Source: Bacteriovoracaceae bacterium UBA4096 (GTDB lineage: Bacteria > Bdellovibrionota > Bacteriovoracia > Bacteriovoracales > Bacteriovoracaceae). From it: DNA of 29,211 nt. The notes under the pieces were generated by a model. That model was not told where the DNA came from, did no database searches, and saw nothing but the letters and a program-made list of their open reading frames with translations. The DNA lies in the NCBI GenBank assembly GCA_002381945.1, contig DFXY01000038.1, positions 5,574-34,784 of the forward strand, in the 5' to 3' direction. Of this stretch, positions 16,747-24,846 are shown one piece after another. The translations under genes were made by a program, and so were the position numbers. Positions within the stretch are counted from its first letter, which is position 1; each line of letters begins with the position of its first letter.

Positions 16747-17942
16747 AGTCATACCTATCTATTCTTAAAATTGTCCTCCATGGTCGTTCAGCAGGGAAAA
16801 TCCTGCTGGCGACTATATTAAGTTTTACTTTCTCTATTGCCGTCATCCTTTGCACTTTTGGTCTAATGGATGGCTTTGATCATTTATTAAAATCAGGCTT
16901 GAGACACTCGTCCGGTGATCTTCTTATAACGAGTAGAAAAGGTTTCTTTAATCTTACTCCGGAACTTCAGGATATTTTAAAAACAGTAAAACCTGAGGCC
17001 GTTGCACCTGTGATTCAAACGGAAGCTTTTGCACTAAGAAATGAAGTCAGTAAGGGTGTTCTCGTTCGTGGAATCGAGGGTGGTAATTTTTCGGCAGCAA
17101 CTGGTCTGACTATTAACTTATTACAAGGCGAAATAGTTATTGGGAATGAGCTGGCCAAGCAGCTGAGAGTAAAAAAGGGCGATCCACTGGCCCTTACTTT
17201 CGGAAGAGGCAATGAATCAGGAGAGTCTCTTCCCATGATTCAGCTCTTTACTGTTGGTGGAATCATTAAGCATGGTATCTATCAGAAAGACTTGAGATTT
17301 GTTTATTTAAACCGTTTAGAATTAGCTGAACTAATGGGATTAAATAATAAAGTAAATCTTGTAATTCTCGCCACTCAACCCATCAATAAACCGCTTCAAA
17401 GCCTGGAGCCTATAAAATCCCAACAGAAAACTTTAAAAGGGGAGTTGGGCCCTGAATACCTGGTACGCCCTTTTTGGAATGAATATGATTTTTTAATTGA
17501 GGCCGTAAGAGTAGAAAAATTTTCCATCTCTCTTATTCTTCAACTCATTGTTGTGGTGGCGGTTTTTAATATTATTGCTTTTGTCATTTATATTATGGAA
17601 AAGAAGGCCCAGGATTTTTTCTTCCTTAGAGCTGTCGGTCTTTCGCTGGCAAGTCTTAATCGCTTCTGGTTTATTTCAGTGGTGATCATCTGGAGTGTAT
17701 CTTGTATGGGTGCACACTTACTTTCTCAATTATTCAACTGGTGTCTCCAGAATGTTTCTTTTCTTCAGATTCCTGGGGAAATTTACGTTTTATCCTCGCT
17801 TAATATCAAGCTTGATTTCATGGCATATGTGACTGTCTATGGAGTATCCTTGCTTTGGATATTGATTGCGGCCTTTGTTGGTTATCTTAAACTGAAAAAG
17901 AAGCCCATCATTGAAGGACTTAGACAGGAGTTTAGTGCATGA
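16743..17942 (+). CDS. LolC/LolE-like lipoprotein-releasing ABC permease
   Basis: Together with LolD this inner-membrane subunit should extract outer-membrane-destined lipoproteins and pass them to the carrier LolA. The four-TM layout of the family is clear: one segment near residues 20-43, then a large periplasmic MacB-like domain (about 45-258), then three segments near 260-287, 307-332 and 359-382. Length (399) is normal. It overlaps lysS and lolD by 4 bases on each side. Only one permease gene is present, whereas E. coli uses a LolC/LolE pair. It may work as a homodimer (LolF-like), or a second permease may lie elsewhere, so I give no symbol. A general MacB/FtsX-type permease is the alternative, but context favours Lol. 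Confidence 0.85.
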   Translation: MKSYLSILKIVLHGRSAGKILLATILSFTFSIAVILCTFGLMDGFDHLLKSGLRHSSGDLLITSRKGFFNLTPELQDILKTVKPEAVAPVIQTEAFALRNEVSKGVLVRGIEGGNFSAATGLTINLLQGEIVIGNELAKQLRVKKGDPLALTFGRGNESGESLPMIQLFTVGGIIKHGIYQKDLRFVYLNRLELAELMGLNNKVNLVILATQPINKPLQSLEPIKSQQKTLKGELGPEYLVRPFWNEYDFLIEAVRVEKFSISLILQLIVVVAVFNIIAFVIYIMEKKAQDFFFLRAVGLSLASLNRFWFISVVIIWSVSCMGAHLLSQLFNWCLQNVSFLQIPGEIYVLSSLNIKLDFMAYVTVYGVSLLWILIAAFVGYLKLKKKPIIEGLRQEFSA

Positions 17943-18598
17943 GCTTTATTGAACTTTCAAATGTTGAGAAATCATTCGGAAAAACGAAGGTGTTAAGAGG
18001 ACTTAATATTGAAATTGAGGCGAAAGAGCTCGTGGCCATTCGAGGAGCTTCTGGTTCCGGAAAATCCACACTTCTCTATTTGCTCGGTGGTTTAGATCAT
18101 CCTACATCAGGGAAAGTTACGATTGATGGTAAAAATCTTACATCTATGGGTGATGAGGCTTTGGCCCACTTCAGAAATTCCAATGTAGGGTTTGTTTTTC
18201 AGTTTCATTTTCTACTTCCCTCAATGACATGTCGAGACAACATACTTTTGCCAGCCAGAATTGGTGGGAAGGAAACGAAAAAAGTTGAAAAAGATGTGGA
18301 GGAATTAGCGCGTATTCTGGGAGTTACCCATTGTTTACCAAAGTTTCCATTTGAAATTTCAGGCGGTGAACAGCAACGCGTTAATATCATCAGGGCACTT
18401 TCCTTGAGGCCAAAAATTCTTCTTTGTGATGAACCAACCGGTAACTTGGATTCAAAAAACTCTGAGAAAGTCACAACATTACTTAAGAATCTTGCGGCCG
18501 ATTTCGCTGCTACTTTGTTGGTTGTAACTCATGATGATAAGGTTGCTTCCTTCTTTCCACGTAAAATAGTCATTGAAGATGGTCAGATAATTGGCTAG
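17939..18598 (+). CDS. lolD: Lipoprotein-releasing ABC transporter ATP-binding protein LolD
   Basis: LolD powers lipoprotein extraction from the inner membrane. It is a single ABC domain of 219 residues with Walker A GASGSGKST at 36-44, a Q-loop region near QFHFLLPSMTCRDN, the signature SGGEQQR beginning at 141, Walker B with Asp164-Glu165 in LLCDEPTGNLD, and the H-loop in VVTHDD. The FQFHFLLPSMT stretch resembles the LolD loop (LLPDFTALEN in E. coli) that contacts the permease. Its start overlaps the permease stop by 4 bases, supporting one complex. FtsE or MacB-type ATPases are near relatives; the bamA-skp-lpx neighbours decide for LolD. Confidence 0.9.
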   Translation: MSFIELSNVEKSFGKTKVLRGLNIEIEAKELVAIRGASGSGKSTLLYLLGGLDHPTSGKVTIDGKNLTSMGDEALAHFRNSNVGFVFQFHFLLPSMTCRDNILLPARIGGKETKKVEKDVEELARILGVTHCLPKFPFEISGGEQQRVNIIRALSLRPKILLCDEPTGNLDSKNSEKVTTLLKNLAADFAATLLVVTHDDKVASFFPRKIVIEDGQIIG

Positions 18599-18653
18599 AA
18601 TTTCTCCGCAAATAAAATTAATTACATAGCTTTTCGCGTTAAGGAATCTTGGG

Positions 18654-20957
18654 TTGAAAAAAGCGCATTTCGTTCTTTTTATATTTTGTTTTCTGATTGG
18701 GCTTAATTCAGCTTTTGCTCAAGAGATCATAGGTCCCATCAAGGAAATGTTCCGAGTGGATTCCATTGAATTCGAAGGCAACCGTAAGGTTGAGTCCGAA
18801 GCCATTCTGGAAAAACTTGGTACTCGTCAGGATATGATGCTGGATAACTATCTTCTTCGCAAAGATCTCTCTCGTATTTATGAGATGAAGTATTTTGAAG
18901 AAGTGGAGGCCTATCACAAGGTTTACAGTGATAAAAATATCCTTCTTTTTAAATTAAAAGAAAAGCCTATCATCTCTAAAATTAGTTTCTCGGGTAACGA
19001 TGAAATTAATGATGATGATTTGAAAGAACAGATTAAGACTAAAGAATTTAACATTCTGGATATTTCTACCATCAAAAATGATGTCCTCCTTCTTCAGAAA
19101 CATTATGAAGAGAAGGGGTATTTCCTGGCCCTTGCCACTTATAGCCTGATCGATAATGCCAATGGTTCGGTTGAGGTAAAGTTTAAAATTAAAGAATGGG
19201 ATAAAGTTCGAGTTAAAAAAATTACCTTTCTTGGTAATAAGGCCATCCCGGATGAAGAACTCAAAAACTTTATGCAGACTCGTGAAGAGTCCTACTTCTC
19301 TTTTTTATCGGGTTCAGGGAATTTTAAAGAAATTAATTTCCAGACGGATATAGAACGACTTAAGTACTTCTATAAAACCCGTGGTTATTTACAGATCAAC
19401 GTGCAAAATCCTGAAGTCACAGCTTCAGAAGATAAGAAGTGGATCTTTATCACAGTTAGAATGCAGGAAGGTCCTCAGTTTTCAGTTAACAATATTTCGT
19501 TCAATGGTGAGCTGCTCTTCACTGAAAACGAAATGATGGAAAAACTTAAACTGAAAACCGACGACATTTATAATGAAGAAAATCTTCGGCTTGATATTCA
19601 AAGCTTAACTGAGATGTATCAGGATAAGGGCTATGCTTTTGCCAACGTTCTGAGAACTTTGGAAGTAGTGCCGGGCGAGAATAAAGTAGATGTCATCTTC
19701 TCATTTGAGAAAGGTGTGATTGCTTATTTTGGTAAAATCACCATGAAAGGCAATACTAAAACCCGCGATAAAGTTATTCGCCGTGAACTAAAAATTCATG
19801 AAGGTGAAATGTATTCCGGTTCCAAACTACGAACTTCTAAAGATAATGTTAACAGACTCGGCTTCTTCCAACCGGAAAGCGTGGTCTTCAATACCATCAC
19901 ACGTAAGGGAACTGATAATGTTCTTGATGTTGAAGTATCCATTAAAGAGCGTCCGACTGGCCAGATCTCCCTAGGGGCCGGTTACTCGACTGCCACGAAC
20001 GGCTTTGTTCAGGCATCAGTTGCCCAAAATAACTTCCGTGGTCTCGGGCAAAACATCAATATGAACTTGTCTTATTCGGACAAGCAGCAGATTTATAATT
20101 TAGGTTTCACTGAACCCTATCTCTTTGATACGAAGTGGACGGCAGGAGCCGATTACTACCAGACAGTCTCTTATTTTATCCGTTCATTTGCTTACCGTAA
20201 GCATGGTGGAGATGTTCGGGTTGGTCATCCTATTTTTGAATACACCCGACTCTTCCTTACTTATCGTTATGAAGACAATAAAGTCGATGATGTTATCAAT
20301 GATGCCATTGATCCTAAAATAGAGAATGGTTCATCCTCTTCTATTCAAGCTTCAATTATCCGCGATAAACGTAACAATATCTTTGAACCTTCTAACGGTT
20401 ACTATGCTTCAACCTCACTGGAATATACCGGTTTAGGTGGAACTATGCGCTGGATGAAGGCCGAGGTTGAAGGGCGTTACTATCGTCCGGTCATTGGAGA
20501 TCTAGTCTTGCGTTCCCGTATGCAGGCCGCTCAGTTATTTAAAACCACAAACCGTGACATTCCGAGGGTTGAAAAATTCTCGATGGGTGGCGCGCGAAAT
20601 ATGCGTGGTTTTAATCTCGAGGATATTGGTCCTATAAGATTGGCACGAAACACTGATACTGGTGAATTAGAAGACTTTAACTTCGGTGGGCTTTTCAGTT
20701 TATTGGGTACCCTGGAATTTGAGCATCCGCTGATTAAGGAAGCCGGCCTTAAATGGGTCGTTTTCTATGATGCTGGTAACGTTTATGAAAAACGCATCGG
20801 CGAAGACGGTAACTATGCTTTACGAAGTAACTATGGTTTTGGCTTCCGTTGGTTCTCCCCGATCGGCGTTCTCCGGTTTGAATTCGGATTCCCGATCAAT
20901 CCACGTGAGGAAGAAGCTTCTAACCAGTTTAACTTTGACATAGGACAATTATTTTAA
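18654..20957 (+). CDS. bamA: Outer membrane protein assembly factor BamA
   Basis: BamA inserts beta-barrel proteins into the outer membrane. A signal peptide (cleavage after SAFA) leads to five POTRA domains, roughly residues 34-105, 106-187, 188-270, 271-350 and 351-430, each starting with an F-x-G-N-like strand. The C-terminal barrel (about 431-767) has the conserved lumen motif (V/M)RGF as MRGF at 650-653 and ends in NFDIGQLF with the terminal aromatic residue. Length is 767 residues. The start is TTG 18654, supported by AAGGA at 18641-18645, 8 bases upstream. The gene lies between lolD and skp, the classic order before lpxD-fabZ-lpxA-lpxB. Its likely clients include the barrel encoded at 10236. 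Confidence 0.95.
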   Translation: MKKAHFVLFIFCFLIGLNSAFAQEIIGPIKEMFRVDSIEFEGNRKVESEAILEKLGTRQDMMLDNYLLRKDLSRIYEMKYFEEVEAYHKVYSDKNILLFKLKEKPIISKISFSGNDEINDDDLKEQIKTKEFNILDISTIKNDVLLLQKHYEEKGYFLALATYSLIDNANGSVEVKFKIKEWDKVRVKKITFLGNKAIPDEELKNFMQTREESYFSFLSGSGNFKEINFQTDIERLKYFYKTRGYLQINVQNPEVTASEDKKWIFITVRMQEGPQFSVNNISFNGELLFTENEMMEKLKLKTDDIYNEENLRLDIQSLTEMYQDKGYAFANVLRTLEVVPGENKVDVIFSFEKGVIAYFGKITMKGNTKTRDKVIRRELKIHEGEMYSGSKLRTSKDNVNRLGFFQPESVVFNTITRKGTDNVLDVEVSIKERPTGQISLGAGYSTATNGFVQASVAQNNFRGLGQNINMNLSYSDKQQIYNLGFTEPYLFDTKWTAGADYYQTVSYFIRSFAYRKHGGDVRVGHPIFEYTRLFLTYRYEDNKVDDVINDAIDPKIENGSSSSIQASIIRDKRNNIFEPSNGYYASTSLEYTGLGGTMRWMKAEVEGRYYRPVIGDLVLRSRMQAAQLFKTTNRDIPRVEKFSMGGARNMRGFNLEDIGPIRLARNTDTGELEDFNFGGLFSLLGTLEFEHPLIKEAGLKWVVFYDAGNVYEKRIGEDGNYALRSNYGFGFRWFSPIGVLRFEFGFPINPREEEASNQFNFDIGQLF

Positions 20958-20992
20958 TTTTGTGATAGAGTTTTTGCTCTAAGGAGATACTT

Positions 20993-21502
20993 ATGAAACT
21001 AGTTCTAGGGTTATTGTTATTAACTTTTAGCTTCTCTTCATTTTCCGCGACTTTAATTGGGCTGGTTGATATTCAAAAAATCATCACAACTATCAAAGAA
21101 GGCAAGGGAGTTCAAAAGACTCTTGAAAAGTCTTTCAATGATAAAAAAGCTTTGCTGAAAAAAGATGAAGATAAGATTAAAAAAGCTCAGGAAGATTATA
21201 AAAAGCAGTCGATGGTTCTAGCGGAAGCAGCTCGTGCTAATAAAGAGCGCGAAATGCAGGAAATGATGATGAAACTCCAAAATAAAACGATGGAGTATCA
21301 GCGTGACATCCAAAAGATGGAGCAGGATATGAAAAAGCCAATTCTTGAAAAGCTTCGTCCAATCATCGATGAAGTATCTAAGGCCAATAAAGTAGATATG
21401 ACGTTTGAACTTTCCGCTGCTCCGATTGTCTATGCTGAAAGCAAAAAAGATCTTACTGATGAAGTCATTAAGGCTTACGACAAGAAGTACCCAGGGAAAT
21501 AG
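20993..21502 (+). CDS. skp: OmpH/Skp-family periplasmic chaperone
   Basis: Skp holds unfolded outer-membrane proteins in the periplasm for BamA. A signal peptide of about 19 residues (ending FSSFSA) precedes a short beta stretch (IGLVDIQKI) and a long charged helical hairpin rich in Lys, Glu and Met (about residues 45-125), the tentacle arms of the trimer. The chain returns to a strand near VDMTFEL and AAPIVYAES. Its 169 residues fit the family. AAGGAG at 20981-20986 lies 6 bases before the ATG. It sits between bamA and lpxD, as in many proteobacteria. Confidence 0.92.
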   Translation: MKLVLGLLLLTFSFSSFSATLIGLVDIQKIITTIKEGKGVQKTLEKSFNDKKALLKKDEDKIKKAQEDYKKQSMVLAEAARANKEREMQEMMMKLQNKTMEYQRDIQKMEQDMKKPILEKLRPIIDEVSKANKVDMTFELSAAPIVYAESKKDLTDEVIKAYDKKYPGK

Positions 21503-21522
21503 ACCCTTATAGGGAGCCCCAT

Positions 21523-22563
21523 ATGAATCTTCAGACTCTTAAAGTAATTGATTCAAGTCTTAAATTCGTCAAAAATAGTGAATGGCCAGAAGAAATTCTG
21601 GCCATTTCTTCTTTAGATGGCATGACTTCGCATAGTTTGGTTTTTATCAAGAATGCCAAGTTCATGGAGAAATTTCTTCCACATCTCGAACAGGCATTGA
21701 ATTTAAAAATTGGTGCCATAGTGGATGAAAAATATTTTGATTCCATGAAACCTGAATTTAAAACAGAAATTGAGAAGTTGCCTTGGCTCCTAACTTCTCC
21801 CAACGTCGCACTATCCCTGACGATCCTTTCTAAACCTTTTTATGAAATGAAAATGGAAGGACTTAATACCCAGGTCGACGGACGACAAATGGGAACAGTT
21901 GAGATAGATCCAAGTGCCATGGTTGCCCAGAATGTTTTTATTGGTGAGCATGTTAGGATTGGGGCCAAAGTTGAAATCATGCCAGGTTCTGTTATCCATT
22001 CTCACTCCGAAATTGGGGATAACACCAAAATTTACTCCAACGTCACTATTTATCCTTTTACTAAAATTGGTATGAATTGCAGAATTCATGCCGGAACAGT
22101 GATTGGTTCAGATGGTTTTGGTTATACTTTTCATCAAGGTAATCATCTTAAAATTTGGCATATGGGTGGAGTGATTATTCAGGACGATGTTGAGCTGGGA
22201 TCTAACTGTTCGGTTGATGCCGGAACTTTCTCGCCAACTGTTATCGGTAAAGGAACACGAATCGACAATCTGGTACAAATAGCTCATAACGTAAAACTTG
22301 GGAAAGGTTGTATCGTTTGTGGCCAATCAGGTATTGCTGGTAGTGCTGTCCTTGATGATTATGTTGTTCTGGGTGGAAGAGCAGCCATCGGACCTGATTG
22401 CCATCTTGGAATGGGTACTCAGGTAGCAGGTGGTGCAAAGGTAACCGAGGGCGGTATATGGCCTGCTGGCTCTAAACTCGGAGGACACCCTGCCAGAGAT
22501 CTGAAAGAGTGGATGAAGGGTCTGGCCTATGTTCGAACGATGTCATTAAGAGAAAAAAAATAA
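21523..22563 (+). CDS. lpxD: UDP-3-O-acyl-glucosamine N-acyltransferase LpxD
   Basis: LpxD adds the second hydroxyacyl chain, on the amino group at C2, in lipid A synthesis in the cytoplasm. After an N-terminal uridine-binding domain (about residues 1-120) come many left-handed beta-helix hexapeptide repeats (about 125-310). The family's active-site stretch NLVQIAHNVKLG carries His255, the counterpart of the E. coli catalytic His239. VDAGTFSPTVIGKGTRIDNL matches the family's D-x-G turn. The C-terminus is a short helix. Length is 346 residues. AGGGAG lies upstream of the ATG at 21523. It starts 20 bases after skp. Confidence 0.95.
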   Translation: MNLQTLKVIDSSLKFVKNSEWPEEILAISSLDGMTSHSLVFIKNAKFMEKFLPHLEQALNLKIGAIVDEKYFDSMKPEFKTEIEKLPWLLTSPNVALSLTILSKPFYEMKMEGLNTQVDGRQMGTVEIDPSAMVAQNVFIGEHVRIGAKVEIMPGSVIHSHSEIGDNTKIYSNVTIYPFTKIGMNCRIHAGTVIGSDGFGYTFHQGNHLKIWHMGGVIIQDDVELGSNCSVDAGTFSPTVIGKGTRIDNLVQIAHNVKLGKGCIVCGQSGIAGSAVLDDYVVLGGRAAIGPDCHLGMGTQVAGGAKVTEGGIWPAGSKLGGHPARDLKEWMKGLAYVRTMSLREKK

Positions 22564-22572
22564 GGAGTTCGC

Positions 22573-23067
22573 ATGCTAATGGATAAAAATCAGGTCATGA
22601 AGTATCTTCCTCATCGTGATCCTTTTCTTTTCATTGATTCAGTAAAAGAAATAGTGATGACTGAAGAATCCAAAAGTCTGCCGCGACCCCTTATACCTTC
22701 GCAGTTAATCGGGTGTAAAAGCATCTGCAGTTTTAAAGTCGATGAGTCCGTTAAAGTTCTTGAGGGCCATTTTCCAGGGAATCCGATTCTTCCAGGAGTC
22801 GTTCAGATTGAGATGATGGCACAGGCAGCCTCATTTCTTTGCCTTAATTGTCTGGAAAAGCCAATCGAAGAAACAAAAATCACTGTTGCCTTGATATCGG
22901 TTGATTCGGCCAGATTTAGAAAACCAATAGTTCCGCCTATGAACCTTGAAATTCATGCAACTTTAACCAAAGTTCGGGGTCCTTTCCAGATGTACGATTG
23001 TGAAATTTACTCTGAGGGAGAGTTGATCTCCCAATGCAGTGTTATGGCATCACTTAAAATAGAATAA
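22573..23067 (+). CDS. fabZ: 3-hydroxyacyl-[acyl-carrier-protein] dehydratase FabZ
   Basis: FabZ dehydrates 3-hydroxyacyl-ACP in fatty acid elongation and competes with lipid A synthesis for hydroxyacyl chains. The family motifs are LPHRDPFLFIDSV near the start and HFPGNPILPGVVQIEMMAQA, with His66 and Glu80 as the catalytic pair spaced as in E. coli FabZ (His54, Glu68). An extra stretch of about 12 residues (around EESKSLPRPLIPSQLIGCKS) lies between them and the N-terminus, making it 164 residues. The AAGGAG overlaps the lpxD stop, and the ATG follows at a 5-base spacing. Confidence 0.93.
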   Translation: MLMDKNQVMKYLPHRDPFLFIDSVKEIVMTEESKSLPRPLIPSQLIGCKSICSFKVDESVKVLEGHFPGNPILPGVVQIEMMAQAASFLCLNCLEKPIEETKITVALISVDSARFRKPIVPPMNLEIHATLTKVRGPFQMYDCEIYSEGELISQCSVMASLKIE

Positions 23068-23077
23068 GGAAAAAGAT

Positions 23078-23881
23078 ATGACGAAAAACTACGAAGCTCA
23101 CCCAATGGCCTTCATTCACCCTGAGGCCAAAATTGGAAACAATGTTAAGATCGGTCCTTTTTGTGTGATCGGGGCAAATGTTGAAATTGGTGATGATTGT
23201 TTATTGCATTCGAATGTTGTGATTGATGGTTTTACCAGAATCGGGAAAGGTAATAAATTTTTCCAATTTGGTTCAATCGGAGCTCCTCCTCAAGATAACT
23301 CTTACAAAAATGAGCCTACTGAGACGATCATAGGAGACAATAATACTTTCCGTGAATATGTTTCCATTCACCGCGGAACATTGAAGCAGGATAAGAAAAC
23401 TGTCATTGGATCAAACTCATTATTCATGGCCTATTGTCACATTGCTCATGATTGTACACTGGGGAGTTATTTGACTTTCGCCAACTCTGTTAACCTTGCA
23501 GGTCATGTAAATATCGGGGATAGAGTTATTATCGGTGGTAACACTGGTATTTCTCAGTATGTGACCCTTGGAAAGGGTGCTTACATTGGCGGTGGTTCAG
23601 GTATTGATCGCGATGTTCCAGATTTCTGCACGGCCTATGGTAATCGTATTCGTCTTAAAGGTATTAATATCATTGGTCTTAAGCGTCAGGGGCATAGCAG
23701 AGATGCTGTCTCTGAGGTGGTGGATTTCTACCGCACGATGGAAGCTTCGGCCCTTGCTCCAAGAGCATTCGTTTCTCATCCTGAATTAATGGAAGATTAT
23801 AAAAACAATATTGTGATTCAAGAAATTTCTGAGTTTATTAAAAAATCTGAAATTGGAATCGCTCCATTCATGGCCGGTTAA
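23078..23881 (+). CDS. lpxA: Acyl-ACP:UDP-N-acetylglucosamine O-acyltransferase LpxA
   Basis: LpxA catalyses the first step of lipid A synthesis, acyl transfer to C3 of the UDP-sugar. The protein is a left-handed beta-helix of hexapeptide repeats (about residues 10-190) followed by a helical C-terminus. The catalytic His is His124 in YCHIAHDC, matching E. coli His125. GGGSGIDRDVPDF and the family loop GAPPQDNSY are present. Length is 267 residues. It lies 10 bases after fabZ and 2 bases before the oxidoreductase gene. If that neighbour is GnnA, LpxA would have to accept a 3-amino sugar as well as, or instead of, UDP-GlcNAc; the sequence alone does not settle this. Confidence 0.95.
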   Translation: MTKNYEAHPMAFIHPEAKIGNNVKIGPFCVIGANVEIGDDCLLHSNVVIDGFTRIGKGNKFFQFGSIGAPPQDNSYKNEPTETIIGDNNTFREYVSIHRGTLKQDKKTVIGSNSLFMAYCHIAHDCTLGSYLTFANSVNLAGHVNIGDRVIIGGNTGISQYVTLGKGAYIGGGSGIDRDVPDFCTAYGNRIRLKGINIIGLKRQGHSRDAVSEVVDFYRTMEASALAPRAFVSHPELMEDYKNNIVIQEISEFIKKSEIGIAPFMAG

Positions 23882-23883
23882 TC

Positions 23884-24846
23884 ATGAGAAAAGTTCGAGT
23901 TGCAGTTTTAGGTTATGGGCACTTAGGCAAATGGCATTGCCAGAAAGTTGAGGCCCATTCTGAAGTCGCCGAGTTTGTTGCTATTGTGGAGAAGTTTCCG
24001 GCCGGTCAGGAAGCTGCCCGCAGTAATCATCCTCAAGTGAAAGTGGTAAGTGACCTCAAGGATATTATCCATGAGATCGATGCTGCATTTGTTGTCACTC
24101 CAACCTCAACTCATTTTGAGCTGGTAAAAGAACTCCTGGAGCATGAAAAACATGTTTTTTGTGAGAAGCCGTTATGCTCTAATGATCTTGAAGCTCAGAA
24201 ACTAAAAGAGATTGCCGCGAAGAAGTCGGTTGTCCTGCAAGTTGGACACAGTGAGCGTTTTCATGAGTCATGGGAAAAGCTCCGTGAAAAATTCCAAACC
24301 CTACCAACTCCTTTTAGTGTAAGAATCAATCGTGTTGCCCCTTTTAAAGGTCGCGCCACTGATGTTGATGTAGTTCAGGATCTGGCCATTCATGATCTGG
24401 ATTTGCTACTTTATCTGTTTAAGCAAAAACCAATATCCATCAGTGCTCATGGATATAAGATCCGAACCAATAACTGGGACCACGCCAGTATTCAGATCAC
24501 TCTTGAAGATAAGTGTGAGGCCATGGTGGTGGTTGGAAGAAATGCTGTTAAAGAAATGCGCGATCTGGAAGTCATATCAAAAGACGGAATGGTAACGGTC
24601 GATCTTTTTACGAATAAAATTTACGAGGCGACAGCTTCCCAATTTGAAGATGGAACTTTTGTGAAAGAAGAAGCTTATGCCAAGCGGGATCATCTTCTGC
24701 TTGAACATAAGAATTTTTATCATTCAATTTTAGAAACACTACCTGCGGTCATTGGTCTTAAAGACGGAATGAATGCTGTTCATTTAGTAGACTGTACTTT
24801 AAAGGCAATGGAATCTTCATCTGCTGTAATGGTGAAGCTTGGCTAG
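23884..24846 (+). CDS. Gfo/Idh/MocA-family oxidoreductase, candidate UDP-GlcNAc 3-dehydrogenase GnnA
   Basis: The N-terminal Rossmann fold has GYGHLG at residues 10-15 for NAD(P). The family motif EKP is at 94-96 (FCEKPLCS), and a C-terminal alpha/beta domain follows with the IHDLDLLLYL stretch. The 320-residue length is usual. Its place between lpxA and lpxB is that of gnnA in bacteria whose lipid A carries 2,3-diamino-2,3-dideoxyglucose. GnnA oxidises C3 of UDP-GlcNAc and GnnB then aminates it. No gnnB-type aminotransferase is in this window, so the symbol is withheld. Translation is probably coupled to lpxA (2-base gap, no clear ribosome site), and its end overlaps lpxB by 8 bases. Confidence 0.85.
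   Translation: MRKVRVAVLGYGHLGKWHCQKVEAHSEVAEFVAIVEKFPAGQEAARSNHPQVKVVSDLKDIIHEIDAAFVVTPTSTHFELVKELLEHEKHVFCEKPLCSNDLEAQKLKEIAAKKSVVLQVGHSERFHESWEKLREKFQTLPTPFSVRINRVAPFKGRATDVDVVQDLAIHDLDLLLYLFKQKPISISAHGYKIRTNNWDHASIQITLEDKCEAMVVVGRNAVKEMRDLEVISKDGMVTVDLFTNKIYEATASQFEDGTFVKEEAYAKRDHLLLEHKNFYHSILETLPAVIGLKDGMNAVHLVDCTLKAMESSSAVMVKLG

Noticed and set aside
20966..20981. Small hairpin TAGAG-TTTTTG-CTCTA just before the skp ribosome site
   Set aside because: Only five pairs, mostly A/T; too weak to call a terminator or regulator.
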